NCBI GenBank assembly: GCA_020161065.1
Contig: JAIUPH010000009.1
Span: 62,001 to 126,000, forward strand
DNA length: 64,000 bases
Reading direction: 5' to 3'
Origin: Pseudomonadota bacterium
Lineage (GTDB): Bacteria; Pseudomonadota; Gammaproteobacteria; Burkholderiales; Burkholderiaceae_C
Each line of letters opens with the position of its first letter. Within the stretch, counting starts at the first letter, position 1. The notes under the pieces are model-generated. The model made no database searches and was not told the DNA's origin. It worked only from the letters and a program-made list of their open reading frames with translations. Positions 43,275 through 54,800 of the stretch are shown here, piece by piece. The position numbers and the translations under genes are program-made.

Positions 43275-43278
<4 letters not shown>
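42322..43278 (+). CDS. HprK-related kinase A
   Basis: 318 residues from a GTG. An N-terminal domain without recognised fold is followed by a P-loop PGSGKST (144-150) and the HprK-like capping Asp in LLSDEFGV (Asp165). HPr kinases phosphorylate Ser; the related kinases of lasso-peptide clusters phosphorylate a C-terminal Ser of a peptide. In this cassette no HPr is present. The stop overlaps the ATG of the nucleotidyltransferase gene (ATGA). The family name HprK-related kinase A is known; its substrate is not. Confidence 0.88.
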
Positions 43279-45444
<2,166 letters not shown>

Positions 45445-45445
45445 C

Positions 45446-45835
45446 TCAGGCCGCGGCCGGCCGCGGCGGCTGCGGCGGTTGCGGCGGCTGCGCCGGCGGC
45501 ATGGTCTTGCGCACCAGCACGACGATCAGGCTCAGCAGCGCGCCCACCAGCAGCAGCCCGGCGGCGCCGATCGCCCACACCACCCAGGCCAGCACCGGCG
45601 CGGCGCCGCCCAGCCAAGCCAGCGCGTTGTGCAGCACGCTCAAGAGCAGGTGCGCGTCTTCCAGCCAGGTGGGGTACCAGGTCTCCAGCCAGCCGCCCAT
45701 CGGCAGGTGGCTCAGCCAGGGGCCGACCTGCGCCAGCCAGGCGCCATCGGTCGCCAGCAGCGCGCCCAAGGCCCAGGCCAGCGCGCTCCACAAGCCCACC
45801 AGCAGCAAGGTGACGATCCAGATGGCGATCAGCAT
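45446..45835 (-). CDS. Small membrane protein, function unknown
   Basis: 129 residues with two main hydrophobic segments (IAIWIVTLLLVGLWSALAWAL and VLAWVVWAIGAAGLLLVGALLSLIVVLV) around a Trp-rich middle part (GGWLETWYPTWLEDA). A Pro-rich C-terminal tail (PPQPPQPPRP) should face the cytoplasm. I do not recognise the family. It is convergent with the deaminase gene and lies between it and a DOPA dioxygenase-like gene on the same strand (72 bases), without clear link. Confidence 0.7.
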   Translation of the reverse strand: MLIAIWIVTLLLVGLWSALAWALGALLATDGAWLAQVGPWLSHLPMGGWLETWYPTWLEDAHLLLSVLHNALAWLGGAAPVLAWVVWAIGAAGLLLVGALLSLIVVLVRKTMPPAQPPQPPQPPRPAAA

Positions 45836-45907
45836 CGCAGCATCGTAGCAAGCCGCGCCCGGCTTGCGCGCTTGTCCGCGCGCGGGCGACGGACAAGCCG
45901 CCGCCGC

Positions 45908-46777
45908 TCAGGCCGGCAGCGGTTCGCCGACCTCGGCCAGCGCACGCTGCAGCCGCGGCGCCTGCGGCCCGAAGGCGTAGGCGTCCATCGCCAGGCTGCC
46001 GTAGGTCACGCTGGCGTGCAGGCGCAAGCCCACCGCGCCCTCGCCGGCGGCGCCGCCGGCTGGATACCAAGGCAGCCAGTGCTCATCGGTCGGGTGCATC
46101 AGCGCCGCGTGCGGCGCCTGGCGGCGGTAGTCGTTCAGCGCGGCCCAGTCGGCGGCGGCCGCGCGCTCGGCCACCCAGCGGCGGAACTCGGCGCTGGCAT
46201 CGATCTCGGGCGCGTCCACCGGCGGCCGGCCGGCGGCGCCGAACAGCAGGCGCAGGTTGTGCGTCAGGCTGCCGCTGCCGATGATCAGCACGCCTTCGTC
46301 GGCCAGCGGCGCCAGCGCATGGCCCAGCGCCAGCAGCCGCTGCGGCGCCCACTGCGGCGAAAAGCCCAGCGGCAGCACCGGCACGTCGGCATCGGGGTAG
46401 GCGTAGCGCAGCGGCGTCCAGATGCCGTGGTCGAGCCCGCCTTCGTCGACGCGGTGGCTGTGGATGCCGCCCTCGGCCAGCAGCGCCTGCACGCGCAGCG
46501 CCAGCTCGGGCGCGCCGGGGGCGTCGTAGCGCAGCTCGTACAAGGCCTGCGGGAAGCCCGAGAAATCGTGCACCGCTTCATGCTGCGCGCCGGCCAGCAG
46601 CACCGGCTCGCGCGTCAGCGTGTGGGCCGACAGCGCCAGCACGGCGCGCGGGCGGCCGAAGGCGGCATCGATGGCCGGCCCCAGGCGGCGCAGGAAGGCG
46701 CCGGCCTCGCCGGGCTCCAGCGCCGTCATCGGCGAACCGTGGGACAGGTACAGCGTGGGCAGCGGCAGCGTGTTCAT
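45908..46777 (-). CDS. LigB/DODA-type extradiol dioxygenase (4,5-DOPA dioxygenase-like)
   Basis: 289 residues from MNTLPLP. Family motifs include LYLSHGSPM, LALSAHTLTREPVLL, AVHDFSGFP, HRVDEGGLDHGIWTPLR, LPLGFSP and GSGSLTHNLR. The conserved His residues of these segments form the metal site and active base. Homologues such as E. coli YgiD open the ring of DOPA or related catechols. The natural substrate of this one is unknown. The longer upstream frame is rejected because it overlaps the divergent permease promoter. Confidence 0.93.
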   Translation of the reverse strand: MNTLPLPTLYLSHGSPMTALEPGEAGAFLRRLGPAIDAAFGRPRAVLALSAHTLTREPVLLAGAQHEAVHDFSGFPQALYELRYDAPGAPELALRVQALLAEGGIHSHRVDEGGLDHGIWTPLRYAYPDADVPVLPLGFSPQWAPQRLLALGHALAPLADEGVLIIGSGSLTHNLRLLFGAAGRPPVDAPEIDASAEFRRWVAERAAAADWAALNDYRRQAPHAALMHPTDEHWLPWYPAGGAAGEGAVGLRLHASVTYGSLAMDAYAFGPQAPRLQRALAEVGEPLPA

Positions 46778-46873
46778 GCCGCCATTGAAGCACCGCGCCG
46801 CGGCGCAGCCGTTCAAGGGTCTTGCACGCAGCGTTCGCTCGGCCGCCGGCCGCATGCGCTACCGTCGCGGCCG

Positions 46874-49429
46874 ATGAACACCGCCCCTGCCCCGCTTTCA
46901 CCGCCCGCCGTCTGGCTGCTGGCCTGGCGCCAGACCGTGCGCGACCTGCGCGCCGGCGAACTGCGATTGCTGGCCGTGGCCGTGATGCTGGCGGTGGCCG
47001 CGCTCACCGCGGTCGGCTTCTTCGCCGACCGGCTGAACACCGGGCTGGCGCGCGACGCCCGCCAGTTGCTGGGCGGCGACGCGGTGATCAGCAGCGACCA
47101 GCCGCTGCCGGGGGCGTTCCAGGCGCGGGCGCGGGCCATGGGGCTGACGCTGGCCACCAGCGCGCTGTTCCCCAGCATGGCGCGCGCCGGCGACGACCAG
47201 GGCGGCGCGACGCGGCTGGTGGCGCTGAAGGCCGTCAGCAGCAGCTACCCGCTGCGCGGCCGGCTGCAGTTGCGCCGCACGGCCGAGGGGCCGGTCGAGA
47301 CCGTGGCCGCCGCGCCCACGCCCGGCAGCGCATGGGTGGACGCGCCGCTGCTCGACGCGCTGCAGCTGAAGGTCGGCGCGACGCTGCTGCTGGGCGACGC
47401 CAGCCTGCGCATCGAGCGCATCATCGAGCTCGAGCCCGACCGCGGCGGCGGCTTCATGAGCTTCGCGCCGCGGGTGCTGATCAACGAGGCCGACCTGCCC
47501 GCCACCGCGCTGGTGCAGCCGGCCAGCCGCGTGAGCTGGCGGCTGGCGGTGGCCGCACCCGGCGCCAGTGACGCGCCGGTGCGCGCCTTCGTGCAATGGG
47601 CCGAGGCACAGGTCCAGCAGGCCGCGCTGCGCGGCGTGCGCATCGAATCGCTGGACAGCGGCCGCCCCGAGATGCGGCAGACGCTGGACCGCGCCGCCAA
47701 GTTCCTGAACCTGGTGGCGCTGCTGGCGGCGCTGCTGGCGGCGGTGGCGGTGGGCATCGCGGCGCGCGACTTCGCCGAATCGCACCTGGACGACTGCGCG
47801 ATGCTGCGCGTGCTGGGGCTGTCGCAGCGGCGCATCGCCGGCGCCTACACGCTGGAGTTCGCCTTCGTCGGGCTGCTGGCCAGCGCCGCCGGCGTGCTGC
47901 TGGGGCTGCTGGTGCACAACGTCTTCTTCTGGCTGCTGAAGGGCCTGGTGGAGGCCGAGCTGCCGCCGCCCGGGCCCTGGCCGGCGCTGTTCGGGCTGGG
48001 CGTGGGCTTCACGCTGCTGCTGGGCTTCGGGCTGCCGCCGGTGCTGCAGCTGGCGCGCGTGCCGCCGCTGCGCGTGATGCGGCGCGACGTGGGGCGGCTC
48101 AAAGCGAGCTCGCTGCTGGTGCTGGGCGCCGGCGCGGCGGGCTTCGTCGCGCTGTTGATGGCGGTGTCGTCGGACCTCAAGCTGGGCGCCATCGCGGTCG
48201 GCGGCTTCGCCGCCGCGGTCGCCTTGTTCGCGCTGCTGGCCTGGGCCGCGGTGCGGGTGCTGCGGCGGCTGGTGCCCGAGGCCGGCGCGCCGCGATGGCT
48301 GCTCCTGGCGACGCGGCAGTTGGCGGCGCGGCCGGCCTTCGCGGTGCTGCAGGTCAGCGCGCTGTCGGTGGGGCTGCTGGCGCTGGTGCTGCTGGTGCTG
48401 CTGCGCACCGATTTGATCGGCGCCTGGCGCCAGGCGACGCCGCCCGATGCGCCCAACCGCTTCGTGATCAACGTGCAGCCCGAGCAGGGGCCGGCCTTCA
48501 AGCAGGCGCTGGCCGACGCCGGCGTCACGCGCTACGACTGGTACCCGATGATCCGCGGCCGCCTGGTGGCGATCAACGGCCGCGAGGTCACGCCCGGGCA
48601 GTACGCCGACGACCGCGCGCAGCGCCTGGTCGAGCGCGAGTTCAACCTGAGCCACGCGGCGCAGATGCCGGCGCACAACCAGCTCGCCGGCGGCCGCTGG
48701 ACGCCGGAGGAAGCCGACGCGCTGTCGGTCGAGGAAGGGCTGGCGCAGACACTGGGCCTGAAACTCGGCGACCGCCTGCGCTTCGACATCGCCGGCCAGA
48801 CGAAGGAAGGGCGCATCACCAGCCTGCGCAAGCTGGACTGGGGCTCGATGCACGTCAACTTCTTCGTCATGTTCCCGCTCGCGGCGATGCCCGAGCTGCC
48901 CAGCACCACCATCAGCGCCTTCCGCGCGCCGGCCGCGCCGGGCTTCGACAACCGGCTGCTCAGGCAGTTTCCGAACATCACCAACGTCGACGTCTCGGCC
49001 ACCCTCGGCCAGGTGCAGCGCGTGCTGGAGCAGGTGATCCGCGCGGTGGAGTTTTTGTTCGGCTTCACGCTGGTGGCCGGGCTGATCGTGCTGTTCGCGG
49101 CGATCAGCGCCACGCGCGAGGCGCGCGCGCGTGAGTTCGCGGTGATGCGCGCGATGGGCGCCGGCGGCCGTCTGCTGGCCCAGGTGCAGCGCGCCGAACT
49201 GCTGGGCGTGGGCGCGCTGGCCGGCACGCTGGCCTCGCTGGCCGCGGTGGCCATTGGCTGGGCGCTGGCGCGCTATGCCTTCGAGTTCAACTGGAACCCC
49301 GCGCCCTGGGTGCCGCTGGCCGGCGCCGCGGCCGGCGCCGTGCTGGCGCTGGCCGCCGGCTGGTGGGGCCTGCGCGAGGTGCTGCGCCGCCCGGTGCTGG
49401 AGACCTTGCGGCGCGCCGGCGCGGTCTAG
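46874..49429 (+). CDS. FtsX/YbbP-family ABC transporter permease
   Basis: 851 residues from ATG 46874. It holds two FtsX-type halves, about 10 membrane segments in all: an N-terminal helix (LLAVAVMLAVAALTAVGFF), a soluble domain (about 60-270), helices LLAALLAAVAVGIAARDF and following, a second set from residue 400 on, a second periplasmic domain, and a final block GLIVLFAAISATREARAREFAVMRAMGAGG. The YbbAP-type family may export or extract lipids or lysophospholipids. No ATPase partner is adjacent, although these permeases normally follow one, so the partner is elsewhere. The stop is 2 bases from the convergent receptor gene. Confidence 0.9.
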   Translation: MNTAPAPLSPPAVWLLAWRQTVRDLRAGELRLLAVAVMLAVAALTAVGFFADRLNTGLARDARQLLGGDAVISSDQPLPGAFQARARAMGLTLATSALFPSMARAGDDQGGATRLVALKAVSSSYPLRGRLQLRRTAEGPVETVAAAPTPGSAWVDAPLLDALQLKVGATLLLGDASLRIERIIELEPDRGGGFMSFAPRVLINEADLPATALVQPASRVSWRLAVAAPGASDAPVRAFVQWAEAQVQQAALRGVRIESLDSGRPEMRQTLDRAAKFLNLVALLAALLAAVAVGIAARDFAESHLDDCAMLRVLGLSQRRIAGAYTLEFAFVGLLASAAGVLLGLLVHNVFFWLLKGLVEAELPPPGPWPALFGLGVGFTLLLGFGLPPVLQLARVPPLRVMRRDVGRLKASSLLVLGAGAAGFVALLMAVSSDLKLGAIAVGGFAAAVALFALLAWAAVRVLRRLVPEAGAPRWLLLATRQLAARPAFAVLQVSALSVGLLALVLLVLLRTDLIGAWRQATPPDAPNRFVINVQPEQGPAFKQALADAGVTRYDWYPMIRGRLVAINGREVTPGQYADDRAQRLVEREFNLSHAAQMPAHNQLAGGRWTPEEADALSVEEGLAQTLGLKLGDRLRFDIAGQTKEGRITSLRKLDWGSMHVNFFVMFPLAAMPELPSTTISAFRAPAAPGFDNRLLRQFPNITNVDVSATLGQVQRVLEQVIRAVEFLFGFTLVAGLIVLFAAISATREARAREFAVMRAMGAGGRLLAQVQRAELLGVGALAGTLASLAAVAIGWALARYAFEFNWNPAPWVPLAGAAAGAVLALAAGWWGLREVLRRPVLETLRRAGAV

Positions 49430-49431
49430 GC

Positions 49432-51489
49432 TTAGAAGGTCTCCCAGTCGCCGTCGTCGTCGGCGCTGGCGGTCGTCGCGGCCGGTGCCTTGTAGGGCTT
49501 CGGCGCGGCGGCCGGCGGCGCTGCTTTCGCGGCGCTGGCCGTGGCGGGCGCCTTCGGCGTGCTGGACGCTGCGGGCGGGGTCGGCGTGGTCGACGTGATC
49601 GACGCGCTGGTCGCGCTGGTCGCGCTCGCCGCCGTCGCCGGCTTGGGCGTGGCCACCGCGGCAGCCGCACCCGCTTCCGGCGCGGGCGACGTCGCCGCCG
49701 CACCGGCCGCCGCGTTCGTGCTCGCCTTCATTGCCTTCGCAGCCTTCGCGGCCTTCGCCGGCTTCAGCGGCTGCGGCTTGCGCGCCGCGGCCACGGTCTG
49801 CTCGGCCAGGCGGGCCGGCGGCGTGGCGGGCACCGGGGCCGGCGGCACCGTCTTGGCGGGTGCGTTGGCGGATGTCTTGGCGGCTGTCATGGCCGCGGCC
49901 TTGGCCGGCGCCGGCATCGCCGCGAAGGTCCGCGCCGGGCCGTCGACCTTGAAGCCGGTGACCAGCGTCACCAGCGCGCGGGCCTGGTCCTTCAGCGATT
50001 CGGCGGCGGCGGCCGACTCTTCCACCAGCGCCGCGTTCTGCTGCGTGGCCTGGTCGAGTTGCGCCACCGCGTTGTTGACCGAGCCGATGCCGCTGCTTTG
50101 CTCGGCGGCGGCGGCGCTGATCTCGCCGATGATGTCAGTCACGCGCTGCACGCTGCCGACGATCTCGCCCATCGTGCTGCCGGCCTCGCCAACCAGGCGG
50201 GCGCCGGATTCCACGCGCTCGACGCTGGCGCCGATCAGGCCCTTGATCTCGCGCGCCGCCTCGGCCGAGCGCTGCGCCAGGCTGCGCACTTCGCCGGCCA
50301 CGACGGCGAAGCCGCGGCCTTGTTCGCCGGCCCGCGCCGCTTCCACCGCGGCGTTGAGCGCCAGGATGTTGGTCTGGAACGCGATGCCGTCGATCACGCC
50401 GGTGATGTCGGCGATCTTGCGGCTGCTGGTGTTGATGTCGTCCATCGTCGCGACCACCTGGGCCACCACCTCGCCGCCGCGCCCGGCCACGCTGCTGGCC
50501 GAAGCGGCCAGCTGGCTGGCGGTGCGCGCGGCGTCGGCCGTCTGGCGCATGGTGCCGGTCAGCTCTTCCATCGCGCTGGCGGTCTGCTGCAGGCTGGCCG
50601 CGGCGCGCTCGGTGCGCTGGCTCAGGTCGACGTTGCCTTGCGCCACCTCGGTGGCGGCATGCTGGATGCTGTCGGTCGAATTGCGCACGCGGGAGACCAC
50701 GTTGCGCAGCGCGTCGCGCATCGCGGCCACGGCACGCAGCAGGTCGCCGACCTCGTCGCCGCGGCGGGTGTCGACCTCGGCGGTGAGGTCGCCCTCGCCG
50801 ATGCGGCGCGCCACGTCGCCGGCGGCGCGCAGCGGACGCACGATCGCATGCACCAGCAAGGCGCCGCCGATCATCATGCCCAGCAGCAGCAGGCCGGCGC
50901 AGGCCGCGCCGATGGCCAGGCTGCGCTTTTGCGCGACCAGGACGTCGGCGCGCTGCTGTTCGGCCAGGCGCAGTTCGAGGTCGACGAAGGTGCGCTGCTC
51001 ACCCAGGTAGGCGGTCACCGCGGGCAGCACCGCATCGCGCAGCTGGCGGCGCGAGGCTTCGACCGACGCCGCGTCGCCCTTGGCGCGCAGCGCGGCCGCG
51101 GCTTCGCGCGCTTCGATGTAGGCCTTGCGGCGCTGCGCGACGCGGGCCAGCTGGGCCTTCTCGTCGTCGCTGGCGGCCAGCGATTCCATTTCCTTCTGCA
51201 GGTCGTTGATCTTGGCCGTGGTGGCCTTGATCTCGGGCGCGAAGTGCTGGGCCACGGCGGGGTCGCTGCCAACCACGCCGGCCACCACGCGCTGCACGTT
51301 GGCCTCGGTCAGGCCGGCCCAGCGCGCAGCCAGGCTGGCGATGCGCGCGGTGCGGGCCTCGGCTGCCATGCTGTCCTGCGTGATCGTCATGCTGCGCCAG
51401 GCGATGCCGGTGCTCAGCAGCAGCTGCGCCACCGCCACGACGACGACGGCCAGCCACAGCCGCTTGGCAAACGTGAATCTCATGTTCAT
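49432..51489 (-). CDS. Methyl-accepting chemotaxis protein with C-terminal CheR-binding pentapeptide
   Basis: 685 residues. A membrane helix at 7-30, a periplasmic four-helix domain (about 31-190), a second helix ([18 protein letters not shown]), HAMP, and a signalling domain with the hairpin tip [20 protein letters not shown]. After about residue 535 there is a long Ala/Thr/Pro-rich linker that ends in DWETF, the pentapeptide used by CheR and CheB docking on high-abundance receptors. Translation start: ATG at 51489, with a second ATG two codons later. It is the last gene of the chemotaxis block, 31 bases after cheW. Confidence 0.95.
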   Translation of the reverse strand: MNMRFTFAKRLWLAVVVVAVAQLLLSTGIAWRSMTITQDSMAAEARTARIASLAARWAGLTEANVQRVVAGVVGSDPAVAQHFAPEIKATTAKINDLQKEMESLAASDDEKAQLARVAQRRKAYIEAREAAAALRAKGDAASVEASRRQLRDAVLPAVTAYLGEQRTFVDLELRLAEQQRADVLVAQKRSLAIGAACAGLLLLGMMIGGALLVHAIVRPLRAAGDVARRIGEGDLTAEVDTRRGDEVGDLLRAVAAMRDALRNVVSRVRNSTDSIQHAATEVAQGNVDLSQRTERAAASLQQTASAMEELTGTMRQTADAARTASQLAASASSVAGRGGEVVAQVVATMDDINTSSRKIADITGVIDGIAFQTNILALNAAVEAARAGEQGRGFAVVAGEVRSLAQRSAEAAREIKGLIGASVERVESGARLVGEAGSTMGEIVGSVQRVTDIIGEISAAAAEQSSGIGSVNNAVAQLDQATQQNAALVEESAAAAESLKDQARALVTLVTGFKVDGPARTFAAMPAPAKAAAMTAAKTSANAPAKTVPPAPVPATPPARLAEQTVAAARKPQPLKPAKAAKAAKAMKASTNAAAGAAATSPAPEAGAAAAVATPKPATAASATSATSASITSTTPTPPAASSTPKAPATASAAKAAPPAAAPKPYKAPAATTASADDDGDWETF

Positions 51490-51520
51490 CTCGAACGCTC
51501 TCCAGGCCCGAACGGCGGCG

Positions 51521-52060
51521 TTAGTTGACCAGGCCCATGTCGGCGCTGCTCATCAGGCCTTCGATGTCCATCAGGATCAGCATGCGCTCGTCGTCGCCGC
51601 TCTTCACGCTGCCGATGCCGGTGATGAAGTTGGACTCGACGTTGCTCTGCAGGCCGGGCGCCGGCTTGATGTGGTCGCCGCCGAGTTCCAGCACGTCGGA
51701 CACCGAGTCGACCACCGCGCCGACCACGCGGCCGCGCACGTTGAGCACGATCACCACGGTGAAGGCGTTGTACTCGGCGGTCTCGCAGCCGAGCTTCAGG
51801 CGCAGGTCGATGATCGGCACGATCACGCCGCGCAGGTTGACCACGCCCTTGATGAAGTGCGGCGCGTTGGCGATGCGGGTCGGCGGCTCGTAGGAGCGGA
51901 TCTCCTGCACGCGCAGGATGTCGATGCCGTACTCCTCGCCGCCCAGGCGGAAGGTGAGGAACTCGCCGCCCTCGGCGGCCGGCGCAGCGGCGGCGCTCGG
52001 GCCGGCATGGCGGGCGGTCTCGTGGCGGGCAATGACGGCGGCGTCGGTGATCATGTCCAT
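51521..52060 (-). CDS. cheW: Chemotaxis coupling protein CheW
   Basis: 179 residues. CheW core motifs are [44 protein letters not shown] and [24 protein letters not shown]. It links receptors to CheA in the signalling array. It follows the cheA gene after a 176-base gap that carries its own promoter-like element, so it may be transcribed both with cheA and separately. Confidence 0.96.
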   Translation of the reverse strand: MDMITDAAVIARHETARHAGPSAAAAPAAEGGEFLTFRLGGEEYGIDILRVQEIRSYEPPTRIANAPHFIKGVVNLRGVIVPIIDLRLKLGCETAEYNAFTVVIVLNVRGRVVGAVVDSVSDVLELGGDHIKPAPGLQSNVESNFITGIGSVKSGDDERMLILMDIEGLMSSADMGLVN

Positions 52061-52125
52061 GCGATGGCTCCTTTGGCGCTCTCTTGGAGGAAGGGCCCGT
52101 CAAGCGGGCGATTGCTGCTGTTTGC

Positions 52126-52133
52126 TTATCGGC
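52126..52133 (-). promoter_or_regulatory. FliA-type -10 box upstream of cheW
   Basis: GCCGATAA on the minus strand is a perfect flagellar sigma-28 -10 element, 66 bases before the cheW start. The matching -35 region is weak (ATCA at 15 bases, or TCAG at 14). It would allow cheW and the receptor to be expressed with late flagellar genes. Supported only by sequence match. Confidence 0.5.
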
Positions 52134-52203
52134 CGGCAGGGCCGGCGCTGATGTCGGGAAATCTCGTCATTGCGCCCGCCGCCATCGGGGCGGCCGGGGC
52201 GCC

Positions 52204-52232
52204 GGCGCCGCCGCGCCGACCGGCGCGGCGCC
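52204..52232 (-). terminator. GC-rich hairpin just after cheA
   Basis: GGCGCC-GCGCC on one side and GGCGCGGCGCC (52222-52232) on the other pair with a 3-base bulge and a 4-base loop. It lies directly after the cheA stop. No T-run follows, so it may act as pause or mRNA-end stabiliser rather than a classic terminator. Confidence 0.35.
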
Positions 52233-52236
52233 ACCG

Positions 52237-54357
52237 TCAGTGCCTGGAACGGCGCACCAGCGCGCCGATGTCCAGGATCAGCGCGACGCGGCCATCGCCC
52301 AGGATGGTGGCGCCGGAGACGTCGTCCACCTTGCGGTAGTTGGCTTCGAGGTTCTTGACGACCACCTGCTGCTGGCCGAGCAACTCGTCCACCAGCAGCG
52401 CGACGCGGCCGCCCTCGGCCTCGACGACGACCATGATGTTGGACACGCGCTCGAAGTCGAAGCGCGGCACGTCGAACACGCGCTCGATGTCGATCACCGG
52501 CATGAACTCGTCGCGCACCTCCACCACGCGGCCGCTGCCGCCGATGGTCTTGACCATGCCCTCGCGCACCTGGAACGATTCGACCACGCTGGACAGCGGC
52601 AGGATGTAGCACTCCTCGCCCACGCCCACGCTCATGCCGTCCATGATGGCCAGCGTCAGCGGCAGCCGCACGCGCACCGTCATGCCGTAGCCTTCGGCCG
52701 AGTCGATCTCCACCGTGCCGCCCAAGGCGGTGATGTTGCGCTTGACCACGTCCATGCCGACGCCGCGGCCCGAGACGTCGGTCACCGCCTCGGCGGTGGA
52801 GAAGCCCGGCGCGAAGATCAGCGCGAAGGCTTCCTGGTCGCTCATCGAGTCGGGCGCGTCGATGCCGCGCTCGCGCGCCTTGGCGATCAGCTTGGCGCGA
52901 TTCAGGCCGCGGCCATCGTCGCGCACCTCGATCACGATGCTGCCGCCCTGGTGGCTGGCCACCAGCGTGACGGTGCCGGTCTCGGGCTTGCCCTTGGCGG
53001 CGCGTTCGGCCGGCAGCTCGATGCCGTGGTCGCAGCTGTTGCGCACCAGGTGCGTCAGCGGGTCGGTGATCTTCTCCACCAGGCCCTTGTCCAGCTCGGT
53101 GGCCTCGCCCTGGGTGACCAGCTCGACCTTCTTGCCGAGCTTGCCCGCCAGGTCGCGCAGCATGCGCGGGAAGCGGTTGAAGACCATCGACATCGGAATC
53201 ATGCGGATCGACATCACCGCTTCCTGCAGGTCGCGGGTGTTGCGCTCCAGGTCGGCCAGGCCGGCGCTCAGCTGCTGGTACAGCGCGCTGTCCACGCCCT
53301 TGCCGTTTTGCGCCAGCATGGCCTGCGTGATGACGAGTTCGCCGACCAGGTTGATGAGCTGGTCGACCTTCTCCACCGAGACGCGCAGCGTGCTCGATTC
53401 GGGGTTGGCGGCGGCCTTCTCGGCCTTCGGCGCAGCGGTGCGCGTGGCGGCCACCGGCGCCGGCGTGGCGGCCGCCGGCGCGGGCACCGGGCTGGCCGCC
53501 GCAGCGGCGGCGGCCGGCGCGCCGGGCGCGTCGTCGAAGAAGCCGTAGCCGGGGTCGGCGGCGGCCGGCGCCGGCGCGCCGGGCGAGCCGGGGAAGAAGC
53601 CGTAGCCGGCGCCGGCGTCTTCCAGCCGCAAGTGCTCGCGCGCGACGTGGAAGGTGCACAGGTCCAGCAGTTCGGCGTCGGGCGTGGCGGTGATGATGCG
53701 GAAGCGCCGCAGCCCGTCGGCGGCCTGGCCACCATCGACGGCGTCGATGCTGCCCAGGTCGGGAATCTCGCGGAACAGCTCGAACAGCGCCTCGGCCTGC
53801 TGCGGGTCTTGCAGCGGGCCGACGGTCAGCACGCGGGCGCGCGTGCCGGGGCGGGCCGCCGGCGTTGCGGGCGCCGTGGGCGCGGTGGGTGCAGCAGCGG
53901 CCGGCGCCGGCGCGGCGCGCGGCGGCGCCGCGGCCGGGCCTTCGACCAGCGCGCGGATGGCGTCCAGCAGCTCGGCGGTCTCGATCGGCTCGGCGCCGTT
54001 GCCCTGGTGGCGCGCCAGTTGCGCCTTCAGCGCGTCGCCCGACTCCAGCAGCACGTCGACCATCGCCGCGGTGGGCGCCAGCTCGTGGCGGCGCAGCTTG
54101 TCGAGCAGCGTCTCCATCTGGTGCGTCAGCTCGGCCACGTCGGTGAAGCCGAAGGTGGCGGCGCCGCCCTTGACCGAATGCGCGCAGCGGAAGATGGCGT
54201 TCAGCTCCTCGTCGCCGGCGGCCTCGACGTCGATGGCCAGCAGCATCTGCTCCATCTGCTCGAGGTTCTCGCCGGCTTCCTCGAAGAAGACCTGGAAGAA
54301 CTGGCTGAGGTCGATGCCGGCGTTCAGGCTGGCGCTGTTGTGGGTCTGCTCGCCCAT
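52237..54357 (-). CDS. cheA: Chemotaxis histidine kinase CheA
   Basis: 706 residues from MGEQTHNS. The P1 phosphotransfer domain has His60 in CAHSVKGGAATFGF. A P2-like or linker region (about 145-315) is Ala/Pro-rich. P3 dimerisation (VSVEKVDQLINLVGELVI), P4 ATPase with LTHLVRNSCDHGIE, DDGRGL and GRGVGMDVVK, and P5 CheW-like regulatory domain follow. It autophosphorylates and passes phosphate to CheY. It is 43 bases downstream of the cheY-like gene. Confidence 0.96.
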   Translation of the reverse strand: MGEQTHNSASLNAGIDLSQFFQVFFEEAGENLEQMEQMLLAIDVEAAGDEELNAIFRCAHSVKGGAATFGFTDVAELTHQMETLLDKLRRHELAPTAAMVDVLLESGDALKAQLARHQGNGAEPIETAELLDAIRALVEGPAAAPPRAAPAPAAAAPTAPTAPATPAARPGTRARVLTVGPLQDPQQAEALFELFREIPDLGSIDAVDGGQAADGLRRFRIITATPDAELLDLCTFHVAREHLRLEDAGAGYGFFPGSPGAPAPAAADPGYGFFDDAPGAPAAAAAAASPVPAPAAATPAPVAATRTAAPKAEKAAANPESSTLRVSVEKVDQLINLVGELVITQAMLAQNGKGVDSALYQQLSAGLADLERNTRDLQEAVMSIRMIPMSMVFNRFPRMLRDLAGKLGKKVELVTQGEATELDKGLVEKITDPLTHLVRNSCDHGIELPAERAAKGKPETGTVTLVASHQGGSIVIEVRDDGRGLNRAKLIAKARERGIDAPDSMSDQEAFALIFAPGFSTAEAVTDVSGRGVGMDVVKRNITALGGTVEIDSAEGYGMTVRVRLPLTLAIMDGMSVGVGEECYILPLSSVVESFQVREGMVKTIGGSGRVVEVRDEFMPVIDIERVFDVPRFDFERVSNIMVVVEAEGGRVALLVDELLGQQQVVVKNLEANYRKVDDVSGATILGDGRVALILDIGALVRRSRH

Positions 54358-54400
54358 GGGGAATGCTCCTCGCAACTGCGGTGGATGACGGCGGCCGCGC

Positions 54401-54763
54401 TCAGCGGATGACCTTGCCGATCACTTCGATCAGCTTGGTCGGGTCGAAGGGCTTGACCAGCCAGCCGGTGGCGCCGGCGGCGCGGCCGGCCTGCTTCATC
54501 TGGTCGCTGCTCTCGGTCGTGAGGATGAGGATCGGCGTGCTCTTGAACTTGGGGTTCTCGCGCAGCCGCCGGGTCAGGCTGATGCCGTCCATGCGCGGCA
54601 TGTTCTGGTCGGTCAGCACGAGGTTGAAGTCGCGGCTGTTGGCCTTTTCGTAGGCGTCCTGGCCGTCGACGGCCTCCACCACGTTGAAGCCGGCGTTCTT
54701 GAGCGTGAAGCTCACCATCTGGCGCATCGAGGCCGAATCGTCGACGGCAAGGATCGAGTGCAT
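54401..54763 (-). CDS. CheY-like response regulator
   Basis: 120 residues from MHSILAVDD, a lone receiver domain. Acidic pocket Asp8 and Asp9, phospho-acceptor Asp52 in LTDQNMPRMDG, Thr in ILTTES and Lys in VKPFDP are all in place. As the receiver between the CheZ-like and cheA genes it is the likely motor-switch messenger of this system, hence probably CheY; a single-domain partner of another kinase is less likely. Confidence 0.94.
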   Translation of the reverse strand: MHSILAVDDSASMRQMVSFTLKNAGFNVVEAVDGQDAYEKANSRDFNLVLTDQNMPRMDGISLTRRLRENPKFKSTPILILTTESSDQMKQAGRAAGATGWLVKPFDPTKLIEVIGKVIR

Positions 54764-54800
54764 GGGGGTTGCTCCTGGGTGCTTTTCGGGCGTGCGGGGT

